Positions 49,622 through 60,000 of a stretch of 64,000 nt of DNA are shown in pieces (position 1 is the stretch's first letter; each line of letters opens with the position of its first letter). This DNA comes from DATKYQ01 sp964640665 (GTDB lineage: Bacteria; Myxococcota; B64-G9): positions 73,141-137,140 of the forward strand of contig CAZXHT010000004.1 of the NCBI GenBank assembly GCA_964640665.1, in the 5' to 3' direction. Below the pieces are notes generated by a model. The model worked only from the letters and a program-made list of their open reading frames with translations, was not told the DNA's origin and did not search any database. A program made the position numbers and the translations under genes.

Positions 49622-51568
49622 CTAGAGCTCGTCCTCGGCCAGCACCACGATGGTGTCGTGCTCTGCGATCTCGATCTCCCGGCTCTTTCTGATGTTGAGG
49701 GTGACGCCGAAGTTCTTATCGGGGCTGTAAGCTAATTCAGCCTTACGCACGCCCAGGCAGATCTCATCCCTCTTCAACACCTGGCCGATCAGGTCGGCGA
49801 AAGTCAGCTTCCTTGGCAGTGATTCGAAGTACAGGGATGCCGGCTTGAGGTAGATCTCGCTGCCTTCCTCCTGGAAGATGTCGTCGTATAGCTCCTTGAT
49901 GCGGGGTTCTTCGCTTAGCTGCGCGAAGATCATGGTGATCATCTTGTTGCTGATGATGAAGTCATCTACGTTGGTCTGGGTGATCAGCTCCTGGTTTTCC
50001 GAGTTGAGCACCTGGGTGATGATCTTGGTGTTGAGCTTGCGAACAGTGCTGTCTCTTAGGATCTTCCTCAACAACAGGAGGATCATCAGGGTCTCCGAGT
50101 CGGTCCGTTCGGCCGAGGCATCACCTTCGCTCTGGGAGAGAATGATCACGTTGTCGTATCCGAAGGGCTTGATAGCCTGCAGGTCCGTAAAGGACATTGG
50201 GTTGCTGTCGATCAGATTGATTTGCAGGCCGGCGTTTTCCTTGAGCAGCTTTTGCACCTCGGCGATGATTGCCTCGGAAGGATGGTGCACTACAATGTCG
50301 ACGGTGGAACCCATAAGTAAATAGTCGGCGTACTCGCTGACTACGATGTGGGCTATGCTGTGCCACCCAAGAATGAGTTCTTTTTCCTTGTGTTTTTCCA
50401 GACCGACATGGGTGTAGGGCAGGTCCCGGGGCCGGGCAACCGGTTGTCTGTTGAAATGGATACTGGAATCGTCCTCGGCCAGTATCAGGATCTCGTCCCC
50501 ATCCTCCATCAGCTCGTCCTTGTGCGGGCGCATCAACAACGAGCCGGAAGCCTTGCGGACCCCAAGGGGCACCCCATCCGGAAAGTGGAAGATGGCATCG
50601 TAGAAGCGGATCCCGCCCCAGTCCGCCTGGTGGAAATAGAGCTCGCCTCCGTCGAAAGACAGGATCTCGTTGTAGACCACCGCTAACCCGCTGGTGCGGG
50701 AAGTCTGAACCAGGATTTTTCCCAGGATGTCCCAGGTGTCCACGGTGGTGATCTGATCGGATTCGAAAGTGCTGACCAGTTCCCGGTTGGCTTCCTGGAA
50801 AAGTTCGGCGACGATATTCAGCTTGTTCTTCCCCTCCTGACAGACGATTAAAGCCAGGATGCTTTTAATGACCTTGGCATCCGAGATTTGCTTTTCTTCT
50901 TCAGACGCCCCCTGCCCGCAACCGGCCAGCACGATGGCTGATTTGGCCCGGGAGGCGCTGACCTTTTTAAGGTTGGCTAGCTGTGAAGTGAATCCGCTTC
51001 GGGTAATCACCTTGGTGGTCAAGGTGTCCGAGATCAGGGTGTTGATCTCGTCGTCCATCTCGACCTTGTCCTTCTCGGCCAGAATCACGATGCCGGCTTT
51101 CTTTTCGCTCTCGTTGGCGATCACCAGCTCACGGATGATGTCGACGACTCGTTCGTTCCATCCCAGGATTAAAGTCTGTCCGGTTTCCACAACCCGCGAG
51201 CGCCCCTTGCGAAACTCCCAAATGGTGCTCTCGAGCTGAGTGGTGATGAAGGCAATCAGCATCGAGAAAATGACCACACCCAGGAGGCCGCCCACAATGG
51301 TGCTGAACTTGAGCCAGCCCGATGCCTCACTGTCCACGCCCATGTTGCCCGGGTCGGTCATGGTCAGAAACACGTTCCAGACGTGCCCAAGCATGCTGTC
51401 GAAGGTGTCCGAACAGGGAAAGATAATCAAGATTGCCCAGCGCAATAAAATGACCGCGCCCATACTTATTATGAAAAGAACCAGCAGGCTGAGAAAGATC
51501 GACAACCCTCCCTTGGCCATGAAGTTCTCGAAGCGATAACTGAGCCTCTCACGAAAGCTGGAATTCAT
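49622..51568 (-). CDS. CASTOR/POLLUX-like ion channel with RCK-type regulatory domains
   Basis: The protein has 648 residues. Two membrane segments lie at about 22-48 and 88-110, with a pore-loop-like segment between them (FLTMTDPGNMG). A large cytoplasmic part follows with two Rossmann-like (RCK/TrkA_N) units beginning TLILGWNERVVDIIREL near 132 and ELILGWHSIAHIVVSEY near 390. This is the pattern of the CASTOR/POLLUX/DMI1 family first known from plant nuclear-envelope cation channels, and bacterial homologs share the same layout. It is probably a cation channel gated by ligand or redox state. It stands as a single gene, convergent with the toxin-antitoxin pair. Confidence 0.85.
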   Translation of the reverse strand: MNSSFRERLSYRFENFMAKGGLSIFLSLLVLFIISMGAVILLRWAILIIFPCSDTFDSMLGHVWNVFLTMTDPGNMGVDSEASGWLKFSTIVGGLLGVVIFSMLIAFITTQLESTIWEFRKGRSRVVETGQTLILGWNERVVDIIRELVIANESEKKAGIVILAEKDKVEMDDEINTLISDTLTTKVITRSGFTSQLANLKKVSASRAKSAIVLAGCGQGASEEEKQISDAKVIKSILALIVCQEGKNKLNIVAELFQEANRELVSTFESDQITTVDTWDILGKILVQTSRTSGLAVVYNEILSFDGGELYFHQADWGGIRFYDAIFHFPDGVPLGVRKASGSLLMRPHKDELMEDGDEILILAEDDSSIHFNRQPVARPRDLPYTHVGLEKHKEKELILGWHSIAHIVVSEYADYLLMGSTVDIVVHHPSEAIIAEVQKLLKENAGLQINLIDSNPMSFTDLQAIKPFGYDNVIILSQSEGDASAERTDSETLMILLLLRKILRDSTVRKLNTKIITQVLNSENQELITQTNVDDFIISNKMITMIFAQLSEEPRIKELYDDIFQEEGSEIYLKPASLYFESLPRKLTFADLIGQVLKRDEICLGVRKAELAYSPDKNFGVTLNIRKSREIEIAEHDTIVVLAEDEL

Positions 51569-51604
51569 CTCAACTATTCTCCATGTCAGCAGCTGCGTTA
51601 GTTC

Positions 51605-52777
51605 TCACTTCTGACGGCTCCCGTTTTTTTTCTTGGGCTTACCCTTTTTCTTACCGTGTTTCCGTTTTTTCTTTTTTTTGGGTTTTCTTCCAATCTGCTT
51701 GAAGGTCTTTACCAGGTTCTTGATCGTCACCTTCCAGGCGGCCGGACTGCTGCCGATCGAGAGGGAAATAGGACGGGTTAGTTCCTCCGGCGCGACGATA
51801 TACAGGCGGCTGGCTAGCTGAACCGCTTTTCCATCACGGCCAAGCGCCAACAAGACTATCGCATCCGCGCCGTAACTGTCGGCTATCGCACGTAGTTGCC
51901 TGCGCTCGGACCCGCCGAGTTCGTCCCTGGAAAGCGCCTCGTCGGCTAGATCCCCGACGTCGCGGTTTGAGAAAACCGTGAAAAGCACGGCGGAGATCGA
52001 CTCGGGCGGAACTGTATCGGGCAAGTTCATGGTCCAGGTTGCGTGCCCGGCAAGCTCCATGCGGATGAAGTGCATGCCCGGGAAGAGCTTGGCACCTGTC
52101 AGCGGGGTCGTGCCGCGTTTGACCCCGTCGATCACCACGCTTGCGCCCGGCGGTTCGGTGGTAAACGCGACCTGGTGCGGATTGCCGCTGGTGAGCTGAC
52201 GTTTGGCCCGTTCGAAGGCATCCGCCTGGGCGGGCAGCGATTTGTAGCCCTCCAGTGATAGGTCGGGTCGAAAAGAGATTGCCTGGCGAAACTCGGCCTC
52301 TGCCTTTTCCAGGTCTTCCTGGGATACGTGTGCCAGGCCGGTGAGTATGAAGACGTCGACCAAAGCGTCCTTGTCGAGCCAGACGCCGCAATAGGGCAGG
52401 TAGGTGTGCGCCTTACGCAGCAGATCGAAGGATCTGCCGAACTGCAGGCGCGCAATCGCGTCCTTGGCGTCCCGCAGCGTGTTTCTGAATGTTTGCACCG
52501 CCTCGCCCGAGACCGTATCGAGCGCTCCCCAAACGGCTCGTCCCAGACAACGCCCGAAGAGGACACTGACCTTGTAGCGCCGGCGAAGTTCATTTGCCGT
52601 GCTCGATAAAATGAGGTCCTGCTCGGCGGGAGAAAGATCCCTGACAGGCAACTGCAGTACGGCCACGGTTTTGATCTTGCGTATCTTCTCGGCCGCCGGC
52701 CCGGGGGCGGGCGGACCGCCACAAGAGGCCGCCAGCAAAAAGCACAGTCCAAAAACCAGGGATCTCAGCGCCCTCAT
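51605..52777 (-). CDS. PEGA-domain lipoprotein with lysine-rich C-terminal tail
   Basis: The protein has 390 residues, GGAGG upstream and lipobox LLAASC (C19). A helical middle (about 90-200) includes a TPR-like AEAEFRQAISFRPDLSLEGY. A PEGA domain at about 204-250 has the TEPPGASVVIDG signature. The last about 30 residues are almost all Lys/Gly/Arg with some Pro, a strongly basic tail that could bind lipid, peptidoglycan polymers or nucleic acid outside the cell. It overlaps the extensin-like gene upstream by 4 bp (ATGA at 52774-52777). Confidence 0.78.
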   Translation of the reverse strand: MRALRSLVFGLCFLLAASCGGPPAPGPAAEKIRKIKTVAVLQLPVRDLSPAEQDLILSSTANELRRRYKVSVLFGRCLGRAVWGALDTVSGEAVQTFRNTLRDAKDAIARLQFGRSFDLLRKAHTYLPYCGVWLDKDALVDVFILTGLAHVSQEDLEKAEAEFRQAISFRPDLSLEGYKSLPAQADAFERAKRQLTSGNPHQVAFTTEPPGASVVIDGVKRGTTPLTGAKLFPGMHFIRMELAGHATWTMNLPDTVPPESISAVLFTVFSNRDVGDLADEALSRDELGGSERRQLRAIADSYGADAIVLLALGRDGKAVQLASRLYIVAPEELTRPISLSIGSSPAAWKVTIKNLVKTFKQIGRKPKKKKKRKHGKKKGKPKKKNGSRQK

Positions 52778-53883
52778 TTTTCGCCTCCGTCGCTTTTGCT
52801 TGATGATAGCACGTCATTCACCTCCAAGTGAATGTGATCCTGGTGGCTTGGGCTGTTGTCGGGCGCCAGGATCACATCAAAAATATGTGAATCCCGCAAG
52901 CGCCCGAGCAGCTTTCTGAGAAACTTTTTCTTGTCGCGCCGGGGTCCGTTCCAGTCTCCGGCAACGTTAACCGGCTCTGCCTGTGCGCGCTCGAATCCGG
53001 TGATGTCTATGGCCAGGCCCCGGCCATGGCCGCTCAGGTGATGGGTTCCCGCCACTCCACGGCAGACGAAGGTCCCGTTGTGTTCCACCTCGACCACCTC
53101 GAGTCGGGCAAGCAGCTTAGACAGCTTTTCGACTGCCAGTGCCATGCGGCAGGCGACCAGCAGATGATCGGCGTAGATCTGCCCCTTGTGGCGAAAGTCG
53201 ACGCCGTGGATTGGGCTGGACAGCAGCACCGGTGTATCGATCTGACAGGTGGGCTGATCGGGCGGCGAGTCGCCGGATCGGGCCGCGCGGCTGGGCGCGT
53301 CAGCCAGGTCGGGACGGGCATAAGCTACGTCCAACTTGTCCAGTTTGCGCGTACAGGCCGTGGAGGGAAAGGGGGTGCCGCGATCCGGGAGGCAGACCAT
53401 CCTGACAATGCTCTCACCGATTCGCTGCAAGCTGGTACAGATGTAACCGGGGCGACAGCCGGTCTTCAGGAGGTGCAGGTTGCACTGCGGGGCGCAAATG
53501 CCGGTTCGGCCGTAGGTTGGGTCTTCGATACAGAAAGTCGGGGAGTAAAGCGCTCCCTTGCGATCAGGGCAGATATGCCGGCAAAGCTGCGAACAGCAGC
53601 CTTGCGGAAAATCCTCTTCCGGCAGCAGGCAGAAGCCTCCGCTGTAATCGCAATCGCCGTCGGCTGAACAGGCCGCGCCAATCCAGCCAGGGTTAAAATT
53701 CCTGTCAGCCGCGGAAGCCGCGGCCGTCCCGGCGTCAACTGTCGTAGGAGGCGGATTTGCGTTCTGTGTGACTTTGCCTCCAGGGATTCCGGATTCGGGC
53801 AGCGCTTTTTGCCAGATGAACCAGGCCGTGCCTCCAATGACCAAGAGTACAACCGCCAACAAGATCCGACCCCCACGCGACAT
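52774..53883 (-). CDS. membrane-anchored extensin-like C-domain peptidase homolog
   Basis: The protein has 369 residues, with AGGAGG in front of the start. One membrane segment lies at about 5-25. A cysteine-rich region (about 70-175) with roughly a dozen cysteines follows. The C-terminal domain (about 210-355) matches the extensin-like/DD-peptidase-related fold with GHGRGLAIDITGF and HQDHIHLEV, which resemble the zinc-binding motifs of M15-type D,D-carboxypeptidases (HxxGxAxD and HxH). It therefore probably acts on peptidoglycan in the periplasm. The stop overlaps the start of the PEGA lipoprotein gene by 4 bp, suggesting both act on the cell wall. Confidence 0.78.
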   Translation of the reverse strand: MSRGGRILLAVVLLVIGGTAWFIWQKALPESGIPGGKVTQNANPPPTTVDAGTAAASAADRNFNPGWIGAACSADGDCDYSGGFCLLPEEDFPQGCCSQLCRHICPDRKGALYSPTFCIEDPTYGRTGICAPQCNLHLLKTGCRPGYICTSLQRIGESIVRMVCLPDRGTPFPSTACTRKLDKLDVAYARPDLADAPSRAARSGDSPPDQPTCQIDTPVLLSSPIHGVDFRHKGQIYADHLLVACRMALAVEKLSKLLARLEVVEVEHNGTFVCRGVAGTHHLSGHGRGLAIDITGFERAQAEPVNVAGDWNGPRRDKKKFLRKLLGRLRDSHIFDVILAPDNSPSHQDHIHLEVNDVLSSSKSDGGEK

Positions 53884-53909
53884 TTTGCAGCCCTCCTGGC
53901 TTGCAACTA

Positions 53910-54146
53910 TTAGTGGTCGTCCTCTTGCTTGTTGGAGTGCTTGCGATCCATCTCGGCGTCCTCCTCGTGCAGGTATTTTTCATGCAGACCGCCAGTGTGC
54001 TGAATGAAGTGGTCACCGCTGAGATCTGAGCGTTTCCTGCGCGGCACGCCGGCGCACTTCACACAGGTTGTCGTGCCAGGCACCGCCTTCAGGCGTTTGG
54101 GAGGAATTGGAACGCCACAGTATACGCAGAACTTCTGCTTACCCAA
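53910..54146 (-). CDS. DksA/TraR-type C4 zinc-finger small protein
   Basis: The protein has 78 residues. A longer open frame extends upstream through the cysteine-rich neighbour, but that part is an out-of-frame shadow. The TTG at 54146 with GAAGGGG five bases upstream is the likely start, giving MGKQKFCVYCGVPIPPKRLK as the first residues. The zinc-binding pattern is C-x2-C ... C-x2-C (CVYC ... CVKC), as in DksA/TraR proteins, with the CG..IP..RL..VP..TTC layout of that family. It lacks the long coiled coil of DksA, so it is a TraR-like short form or a general zinc-ribbon protein. It begins 17 bp after the stop of the cysteine-rich lipoprotein gene. Confidence 0.72.
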   Translation of the reverse strand: MGKQKFCVYCGVPIPPKRLKAVPGTTTCVKCAGVPRRKRSDLSGDHFIQHTGGLHEKYLHEEDAEMDRKHSNKQEDDH

Positions 54147-54163
54147 GGCGACCCCTTCGTGCG

Positions 54164-55675
54164 TTAGTTGCACTGTCCGGCGCTGCAACCTCCGGGGCAA
54201 TTCTGGCACTCGGCGTAGGTTTGATCGTCGGTCGTGCAGATGTCGTCGGCATGGCAGACGTCGATCGTGCTCCAGCCATCCGGGGTCGTGGTTCCGTTGC
54301 AGTATGCCGAGTTGCCGCTGCAGTACTGGCGGACGGCGCGTTGCTGGGCATCGGCCCCGCAATCGGTGCCGTTGCAGCGATAGTCGGTCCAGGCGTCGCA
54401 TTGGAAGCTGGAGGGCCGCAGCTGGCCGTTGTCGCAACAGGGTTCATCTGTGCAGGGCGTACAGGCCTCGCCGCTGCAACCCAGTTCGCAGGCCTCACAC
54501 CATGAGCCGTTTTCGTCGACCCGGCACAAGGCACCGTCGTCGCAGTCATCGACCGTGCTCCAATCGTCACGCGTAATGGTCCCCTCGCAGGCGGAGGAAG
54601 ATCCGCTGCAGTGCTGAATGGCTGTGAGTTCCTGGGCGTCGGCCCCGCAGGCGCTGCCGCTGCACTGGTATTCCTGCCAACTGTCACATTCGTAGCTCGA
54701 GTCGCGCAATTTTCCGTTGTCACAGCAAGGCCCGTCGGTGCAGATCTCGATGCAGGCGCCGTTTTCGCACCCATCGGCGCAGGTTGTGCAGCCGGCTGCC
54801 TGGTCGTCGGCCCAGCAGACGTCGGTGAGATCGCAAGCGGTCAGCATGCTCCAGGCGCCCTGGCTGATATCCCCGGCACAGACGACGGTCGTTCCCTCGC
54901 AGGCCCTGGTTACGGTGCGACTTTCTGCGTCGGCGCCGCAATCGCTGGAAGCGCAGCGGTACTCCGTCTGGCTATTGCAAATGGTGCCGGCCGCGGCGAT
55001 GGTGCCGTTATTGCAGCAGGGTTCGTCTGTGCAGTTGGTGCAGGCACCGTCCCGGCAGATGACGGCGCACTGCGTGCAGCCGGCCCCGCTCTCGTCGGAC
55101 CAGCAGGTCTGGCTGTTGCTGCAGTGTTCGACCCATTGCCACATGCCCTCGAACAGCGACCCGTCACAGGCCGTCGAGACTCCCGAGCAGGCTTGCGTAA
55201 CATTGCGTTGCCGGGAATCGGCTCCGCACTCCGTGCCCATGCAGCTATACTCGGTCCAGCTACCGCACTGGTAAGTTACCGGGCGCAGCAGGCCGTTATC
55301 GTCGCAGCATGGGCCCGCCGAGCAGGCCACCGAGCAAACGCCGGAGTTGCACTTTTCTCCCGAGCGGCAATCCGCATCTTTATTGCAGAAACCGCAAACG
55401 CCGGCAGGCAGCAGGCAGCCCTGCCCGGCCGGGCAATCGTTGGGCTTTTCGCAAGCGGTCGCATCGCCCACGCAACCGGATTGATCGGGCTTGCAGCCAT
55501 TGTTGCACTGATCAATAACATCTTCGAAATTGCCGCAGCTATCGATCCAGTAGTTTACGCCGTCAGTACATAGGGTGTGATCGTGCGAAGTGCAGTTTTG
55601 CCCGTTGCTACAGGCGAAAAAAACCGCGCCTACAGCGACTGTCAAGATCAATGCCGTACCCAGCTTATTCATCAT
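54164..55675 (-). CDS. lipoprotein with four large cysteine-rich repeats
   Basis: The protein has 503 residues, GGGAG upstream and lipobox FFAC (C22). After a cysteine-rich start (about 25-115) come four repeats of about 90 residues. Each starts with a PCCDNG-like element, continues through a CxxWTxYxCxGTxCGADAxxR segment and a TxxCSGxSxxCxG segment, and ends with WSTxDxC. The spacing of cysteines is the same in each copy, so each repeat should fold with its own disulfides. No known family was recognised for the repeat. It is the first gene of a run and a possible promoter lies at 55716-55744. A surface binding or structural role is likely. Confidence 0.75.
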   Translation of the reverse strand: MMNKLGTALILTVAVGAVFFACSNGQNCTSHDHTLCTDGVNYWIDSCGNFEDVIDQCNNGCKPDQSGCVGDATACEKPNDCPAGQGCLLPAGVCGFCNKDADCRSGEKCNSGVCSVACSAGPCCDDNGLLRPVTYQCGSWTEYSCMGTECGADSRQRNVTQACSGVSTACDGSLFEGMWQWVEHCSNSQTCWSDESGAGCTQCAVICRDGACTNCTDEPCCNNGTIAAAGTICNSQTEYRCASSDCGADAESRTVTRACEGTTVVCAGDISQGAWSMLTACDLTDVCWADDQAAGCTTCADGCENGACIEICTDGPCCDNGKLRDSSYECDSWQEYQCSGSACGADAQELTAIQHCSGSSSACEGTITRDDWSTVDDCDDGALCRVDENGSWCEACELGCSGEACTPCTDEPCCDNGQLRPSSFQCDAWTDYRCNGTDCGADAQQRAVRQYCSGNSAYCNGTTTPDGWSTIDVCHADDICTTDDQTYAECQNCPGGCSAGQCN

Positions 55676-55715
55676 GTTATACTCCCATGGCCCCGCGAGG
55701 TTGGTTTAATCTACC

Positions 55716-55744
55716 TTATTCACTCGATTCGTCACCTTTGTCAA
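55716..55744 (-). promoter_or_regulatory. possible sigma-70 promoter of the four-repeat lipoprotein
   Basis: On the minus strand TTGACA (55739-55744), a 17-base spacer and GAATAA (55716-55721). The -35 is perfect but the -10 is weak. The 198-bp divergent space 55676-55873 holds no gene I can support. Confidence 0.35.
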
Positions 55745-55873
55745 GGCATATTGGGGACGAAAAAAAATCATCTAATCCGTTGTAGGGAGCATACCAGTTG
55801 TGCTAGTTTGAAAAATCGTTGGTGGATCGAGAACGGCAGGCATCCTTTCGAGGCCACGATAAGGAGAACGCAA

Positions 55874-56920
55874 ATGCTTGATGGGCAGAGAAGAAAGGAA
55901 CCGTTTTTACGGCCTTGGCCGGTGGCGTTGCTGATGTTTCTTATGGCGATCGCGACGGCTCCCGGGCTTACGGCAGGTGAATTCGATGCTGACGAGTCCA
56001 TTTCCAGCAGTGAAGGAAAGTCTCGGGCTCCCTGGCGCGGTTCGGCTTTCAGCTATCGCAATTCCTTCAGCGCATACAGCCTGGATCCTTCCGCGGACCT
56101 GACTTACGATCCCTACTACGTGATGACATTCAGTTTCCGTCCGTCCTGGTGGTTCAGCGATCACATCTACGTCAGGGGCAACCTGGACCTGATGCGTGAA
56201 ATTACCCACTCCGACATCACCACTTATTCGGGCGAGACACTCGTGGGAGATCTCACGCTGACGGCCGGTTACTCACGCATCTACACCATACCGATCGTCG
56301 GTGTGGACATCTCGGCCGACTTCGTTCTTACAATGCCGACCAGCAAGTCCTCGCAGGCGCACACCATGATTCTCGGCCTCGGGCCTGGATTGCGGTTGTC
56401 GCGCAGGTTCGACTTGCTCGGCGGGTTGAGCATCGGTTATAGCCTGCGCGCCAGTCCCAGGCTGCACCGCATGACAACCGCCGAGCGGGAATCGGCCTTG
56501 ATCCCGGGTTGCATCGGTTCATCGGGAGGCTGTGATTCCTTTCTCAACACGGGGTTGCGCAATTCGCAGTTCCGTCTTCAGCAAATCTTCAATGTTTCAC
56601 TTGGAATCCTTCCCTGGCTCGACGCCTCGGTCAGCTACGGGCTGATCATAGACTGGCTCTACGGCATCGATGAAGACGATCCGCAGGTAAGCCTGGTTAC
56701 CGTGGAGCCGCAGGATCGCAGGTTCGCTTCACTGTTCGAGGTGCAGGTGTCATTCAGCCCGTTGGACGCGCTTCAGGTAGGGCTGGGATATTCGACGGTC
56801 AACCCGCAACTGGCTCCTGATTCGACTTACTACAATCCACTTTTCAACCGTTACTCAACCATTTTCGTGGAACTGCAGCTCAGCATAGAGGGGCTGATCT
56901 CGCAGATCACGAACGACTAG
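55874..56920 (+). CDS. outer-membrane beta-barrel-like protein
   Basis: The ATG at 55874 has AAGGAG 8 bases before it and gives 348 residues; the frame is open further back to 55577. The signal peptide covers about residues 1-33 (FLRPWPVALLMFLMAIATAPG then LTAG). The rest consists of alternating hydrophobic/polar strands with aromatic ends (for example YDPYYVMTFSFRPSWWFSDH, FNVSLGILPWLDASVSYGL, LFEVQVSFSPLDALQVGLGY), typical of a beta-barrel outer-membrane protein. Its family was not recognised. It lies between two large secreted-protein genes on different strands. Barrel topology is inferred from pattern alone. Confidence 0.6.
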   Translation: MLDGQRRKEPFLRPWPVALLMFLMAIATAPGLTAGEFDADESISSSEGKSRAPWRGSAFSYRNSFSAYSLDPSADLTYDPYYVMTFSFRPSWWFSDHIYVRGNLDLMREITHSDITTYSGETLVGDLTLTAGYSRIYTIPIVGVDISADFVLTMPTSKSSQAHTMILGLGPGLRLSRRFDLLGGLSIGYSLRASPRLHRMTTAERESALIPGCIGSSGGCDSFLNTGLRNSQFRLQQIFNVSLGILPWLDASVSYGLIIDWLYGIDEDDPQVSLVTVEPQDRRFASLFEVQVSFSPLDALQVGLGYSTVNPQLAPDSTYYNPLFNRYSTIFVELQLSIEGLISQITND

Positions 56921-56955
56921 CGCTCGTCCAATGTTACCTTTTTTCTATGACGAGC

Positions 56956-56997
56956 ACTACGAAATCATTGGTTTTATTTTGGTATTCGATCAGTTTC
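56956..56997 (+). repeat. dispersed about 43-bp repeat, copy 2
   Basis: Matches 36566-36608 (first 16 bases identical, then about 90% with one gap). It lies 33 bp before the start of the large protease gene, in the same orientation, which suggests an upstream regulatory or transcription-start element. Confidence 0.7.
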
Positions 56998-57029
56998 TTG
57001 ATGACAACTTTTAGCAAAGGATGATTGAC

Positions 57030-60000
57030 ATGGCTCGAAAGATGACCTCAGTGGCGCTTTTCGCAGGTGTACTTATTACCATGGGGGGAGCCGCCATCTT
57101 TGGCTGCGCAGGAGAGAGGGACCCGGTTGACCGTGTTCAACCCTATGCCCTGAAAAAATCTTTGTTCGTTGGTGAGGATCTGCAGAGTCCCGTGGACAAC
57201 CCCGAATTCTGGCAGCGGTCAACAATGTTGGATGTTGGTGGATACGGTGCCTCGCAGGACCTTTTGTTCGCCTCGACCATTGCCCCGGAGCTGTCGCGCA
57301 TGAAGTGGCAGATTACCGAAGACACCTTGTTTGGACGCCTGTCCTACGAGCGCATCGAGGGCTCCGACGGCAAGGGTGCCGGCAAGGCCGTTAACGACGG
57401 GACGATAGTCGTGGCCTTCAGGATCAAGAAGCATTTCGACATCGTCATGGCCTACAACCCGACAACCGGTGAGAAATTGAACATCCGCGAGGAAAACTCC
57501 GTGGATCGTCCCTGGTACGAGCGGGAGTTCATGCGCGTCGACTGGTCGAAGAACCTCAACACCGATGCCTACGATTTCGACATGCTGTCGCTTCTGGGCG
57601 TCTACGGAGGGTACTCCTATGAGTCGTTGACCATCGACGTCACAGACCCGGCCGATCCCAACGCGCCGGTGTTCGACCTCGAGAACGGTTACTTCGATGT
57701 GACCAACAAGGCCTTCGCCAAACCGGGCCTGGTCGATCTCGGCTTTTGGGGTTACGACATGCAGTTTCCCGCATGTTTCCTGCCCTCTGAGATATCTGGC
57801 GGTACCGCTCCGGTAGGCACCTGTAATCCGGTCGAGTTGACAATCAGGCATTCATTTCGCAAGGTGGTCGACACCGATTACGAGCCTGAAGACTGGGACG
57901 GATACCAATTTCAGTCCTACGGCGTTTTCACCACCGAGCGTTACGGCTACGCCCGCAACTACGGCATGAGCGACGAAATGTGGCACCGTATGATCAATCG
58001 TTTCAACATCTGGGAGCGCAGCCACTACTACTCGGATCCGGCCGCAATGACTGGTCCGATCGAGTGCTTCACCCCCGACACGACGCCCTTCGGCGCCGAT
58101 CCTCACCGGGACGAGGATGGCAACGGGACGGAAGACGAGTGTGAGACCGTCGGCGCGGGTTCGCGTTGCGATACCTTCCGACAGCGTTGCACATTGCCGT
58201 TCACCCAGCGCACGCCGATTACTATCCCCTGGTACGCGACCGAAGGCAGCAACCTCGTGTATCACGACGCCTCCGAGCGCGCAGCCCATGAATGGGATGT
58301 GGCTTTGAGAATCTCGGTGCGTGCCGCTCAATATACCGAGTGCAAGAGCACCGGCGGTGCCAACTGTCTCGATCGCTTCCCGATTTTCTTCGGTCAGGAG
58401 GACGACAACGTTGACGCCGTGCGCTTGGCATGGGAAGTCGACTTGTGCCGAAACAACCGCGGCATCCATGCCGGCGAGGACTGCGACGTCTTGGCAGAGA
58501 CTATCGGCAACCAGCGCGGCGTCGACCCGGCGGTGATTTCGATCGCGCGCATGCCCGAGTTGATCGTGTTTTGTCACAGCCCGGTCGAGGCTAACGATCA
58601 TCCGGCTTGCGGCGAACCGCGCTTGCCCGAGGGCATCTCCGCCGCCGATTGCCAGCAGGCCAAGAAAGAAGACAACCGGGAGTTGATGGCCACTTGCAGC
58701 CAGGCAGTATCGGCGCGCTTAGGCGACCTTCGGTACCACCAGATGTATTTGCTCACCGAGCCCGAAACTCCGTCACCGTGGGGCATTACCATGGTAGCAG
58801 TCGATCCGCTCACCGGCGAAATGGTGGCCGACAGTATCGCCGTTTGGACATTTGTCAATGACTTCTATTCCCAATTTTATATCGACCTGTTGCGTTATAT
58901 CAGCAAGGAACTGTCCACCAACGATATAACCGAGGGTACCTGGGTGCGCGACTGGTCGGCTGCTGCTGCGGCTGCCGCCACGGGCGGTGCCATGCCTCGC
59001 CTGACGCGCCAGAAGGTAACCAAACAACTTGCCGAGTTTACAGGCGGCAGTGAGGCAATGGTGGCCCCGTTGCTAGAGGGTCAGTCCCCGCGCTTATCAC
59101 CCGAGGTGATGGCGTCCGCGCGCAAGCTATACTCGGAACTCAAGGGGGTCAGGGCCTCGCTCAAGGCGACCTCCACTATGGCTCCTATTTACGCAGCGCG
59201 CCGCAGGGCGGCCCAGGGGACTCAGTTTGAGGCCGAATTGATGACACCCATGGTACAACAGATGATGGGAGTTGCCGGCATCCCCTTGAGTGACAAGGTG
59301 ATGGACCTGGTATCGCCTCTCCGTGGCGGCAACCCCGGTTTTCAGCGCGAGCTTTACAACCAGAAACAAGAGGCGCTTGGGAAAAGAGGCGCTTGCATAC
59401 TGGATGCTACGATGGCCAGCGCTCCGCTGTCGCTTACGGGTCTGGGCAAAGTCATGCAGGAGAAATTCGGCAGCTTCAACCGCTCGGATTCAAAGGCGGT
59501 GCAGCAGGAACGCGCCGAGCGCATGCGCAGCTACCTGGCCAGGTGCTTGCACTACACGGTCATCGTCCACGAAATGGGACATGGAATGGGCATGCGGCAC
59601 AATTTTGTTTCGTCAGCGGACGCCTGGATGTACCGCCCGCAGTACTGGCAGTTACGCACCAAGAACGGCACGGTGACGACCGAGTGCACCGAACTTTCGC
59701 CGGACGGCGAAAACTGTGTCGGCCCGCGCTATTACGATCCGGTTACACAGGAAGAGGAGGACAACCTTATCTGGATGTGGATGCACTCCTCGGTCATGGA
59801 GTACCCCGGTGAGGCTACACAGGATCTACTCGGTTTGGGCGTGTGGGATTTCGCTGCCGCCAAGATGTATTACGGTGGTGTCGTGGCTGTCAATCGCGAC
59901 CCGAGCTACGCGGTTGGTAGCAGCCGGGCCGGGCTATACTTCGACAAGATGGACAACTTCGGTGGTATCACCGGCATCCAACACCAATTGAGCGGGAACC

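Noticed and set aside
53910..54437. 175-codon reading of the DksA/TraR-type gene starting at 54437
   Set aside because: The first 97 codons run out of frame inside the cysteine-rich lipoprotein gene and show no homology; the TTG at 54146 has a good ribosome-binding site and starts at the zinc-finger domain.
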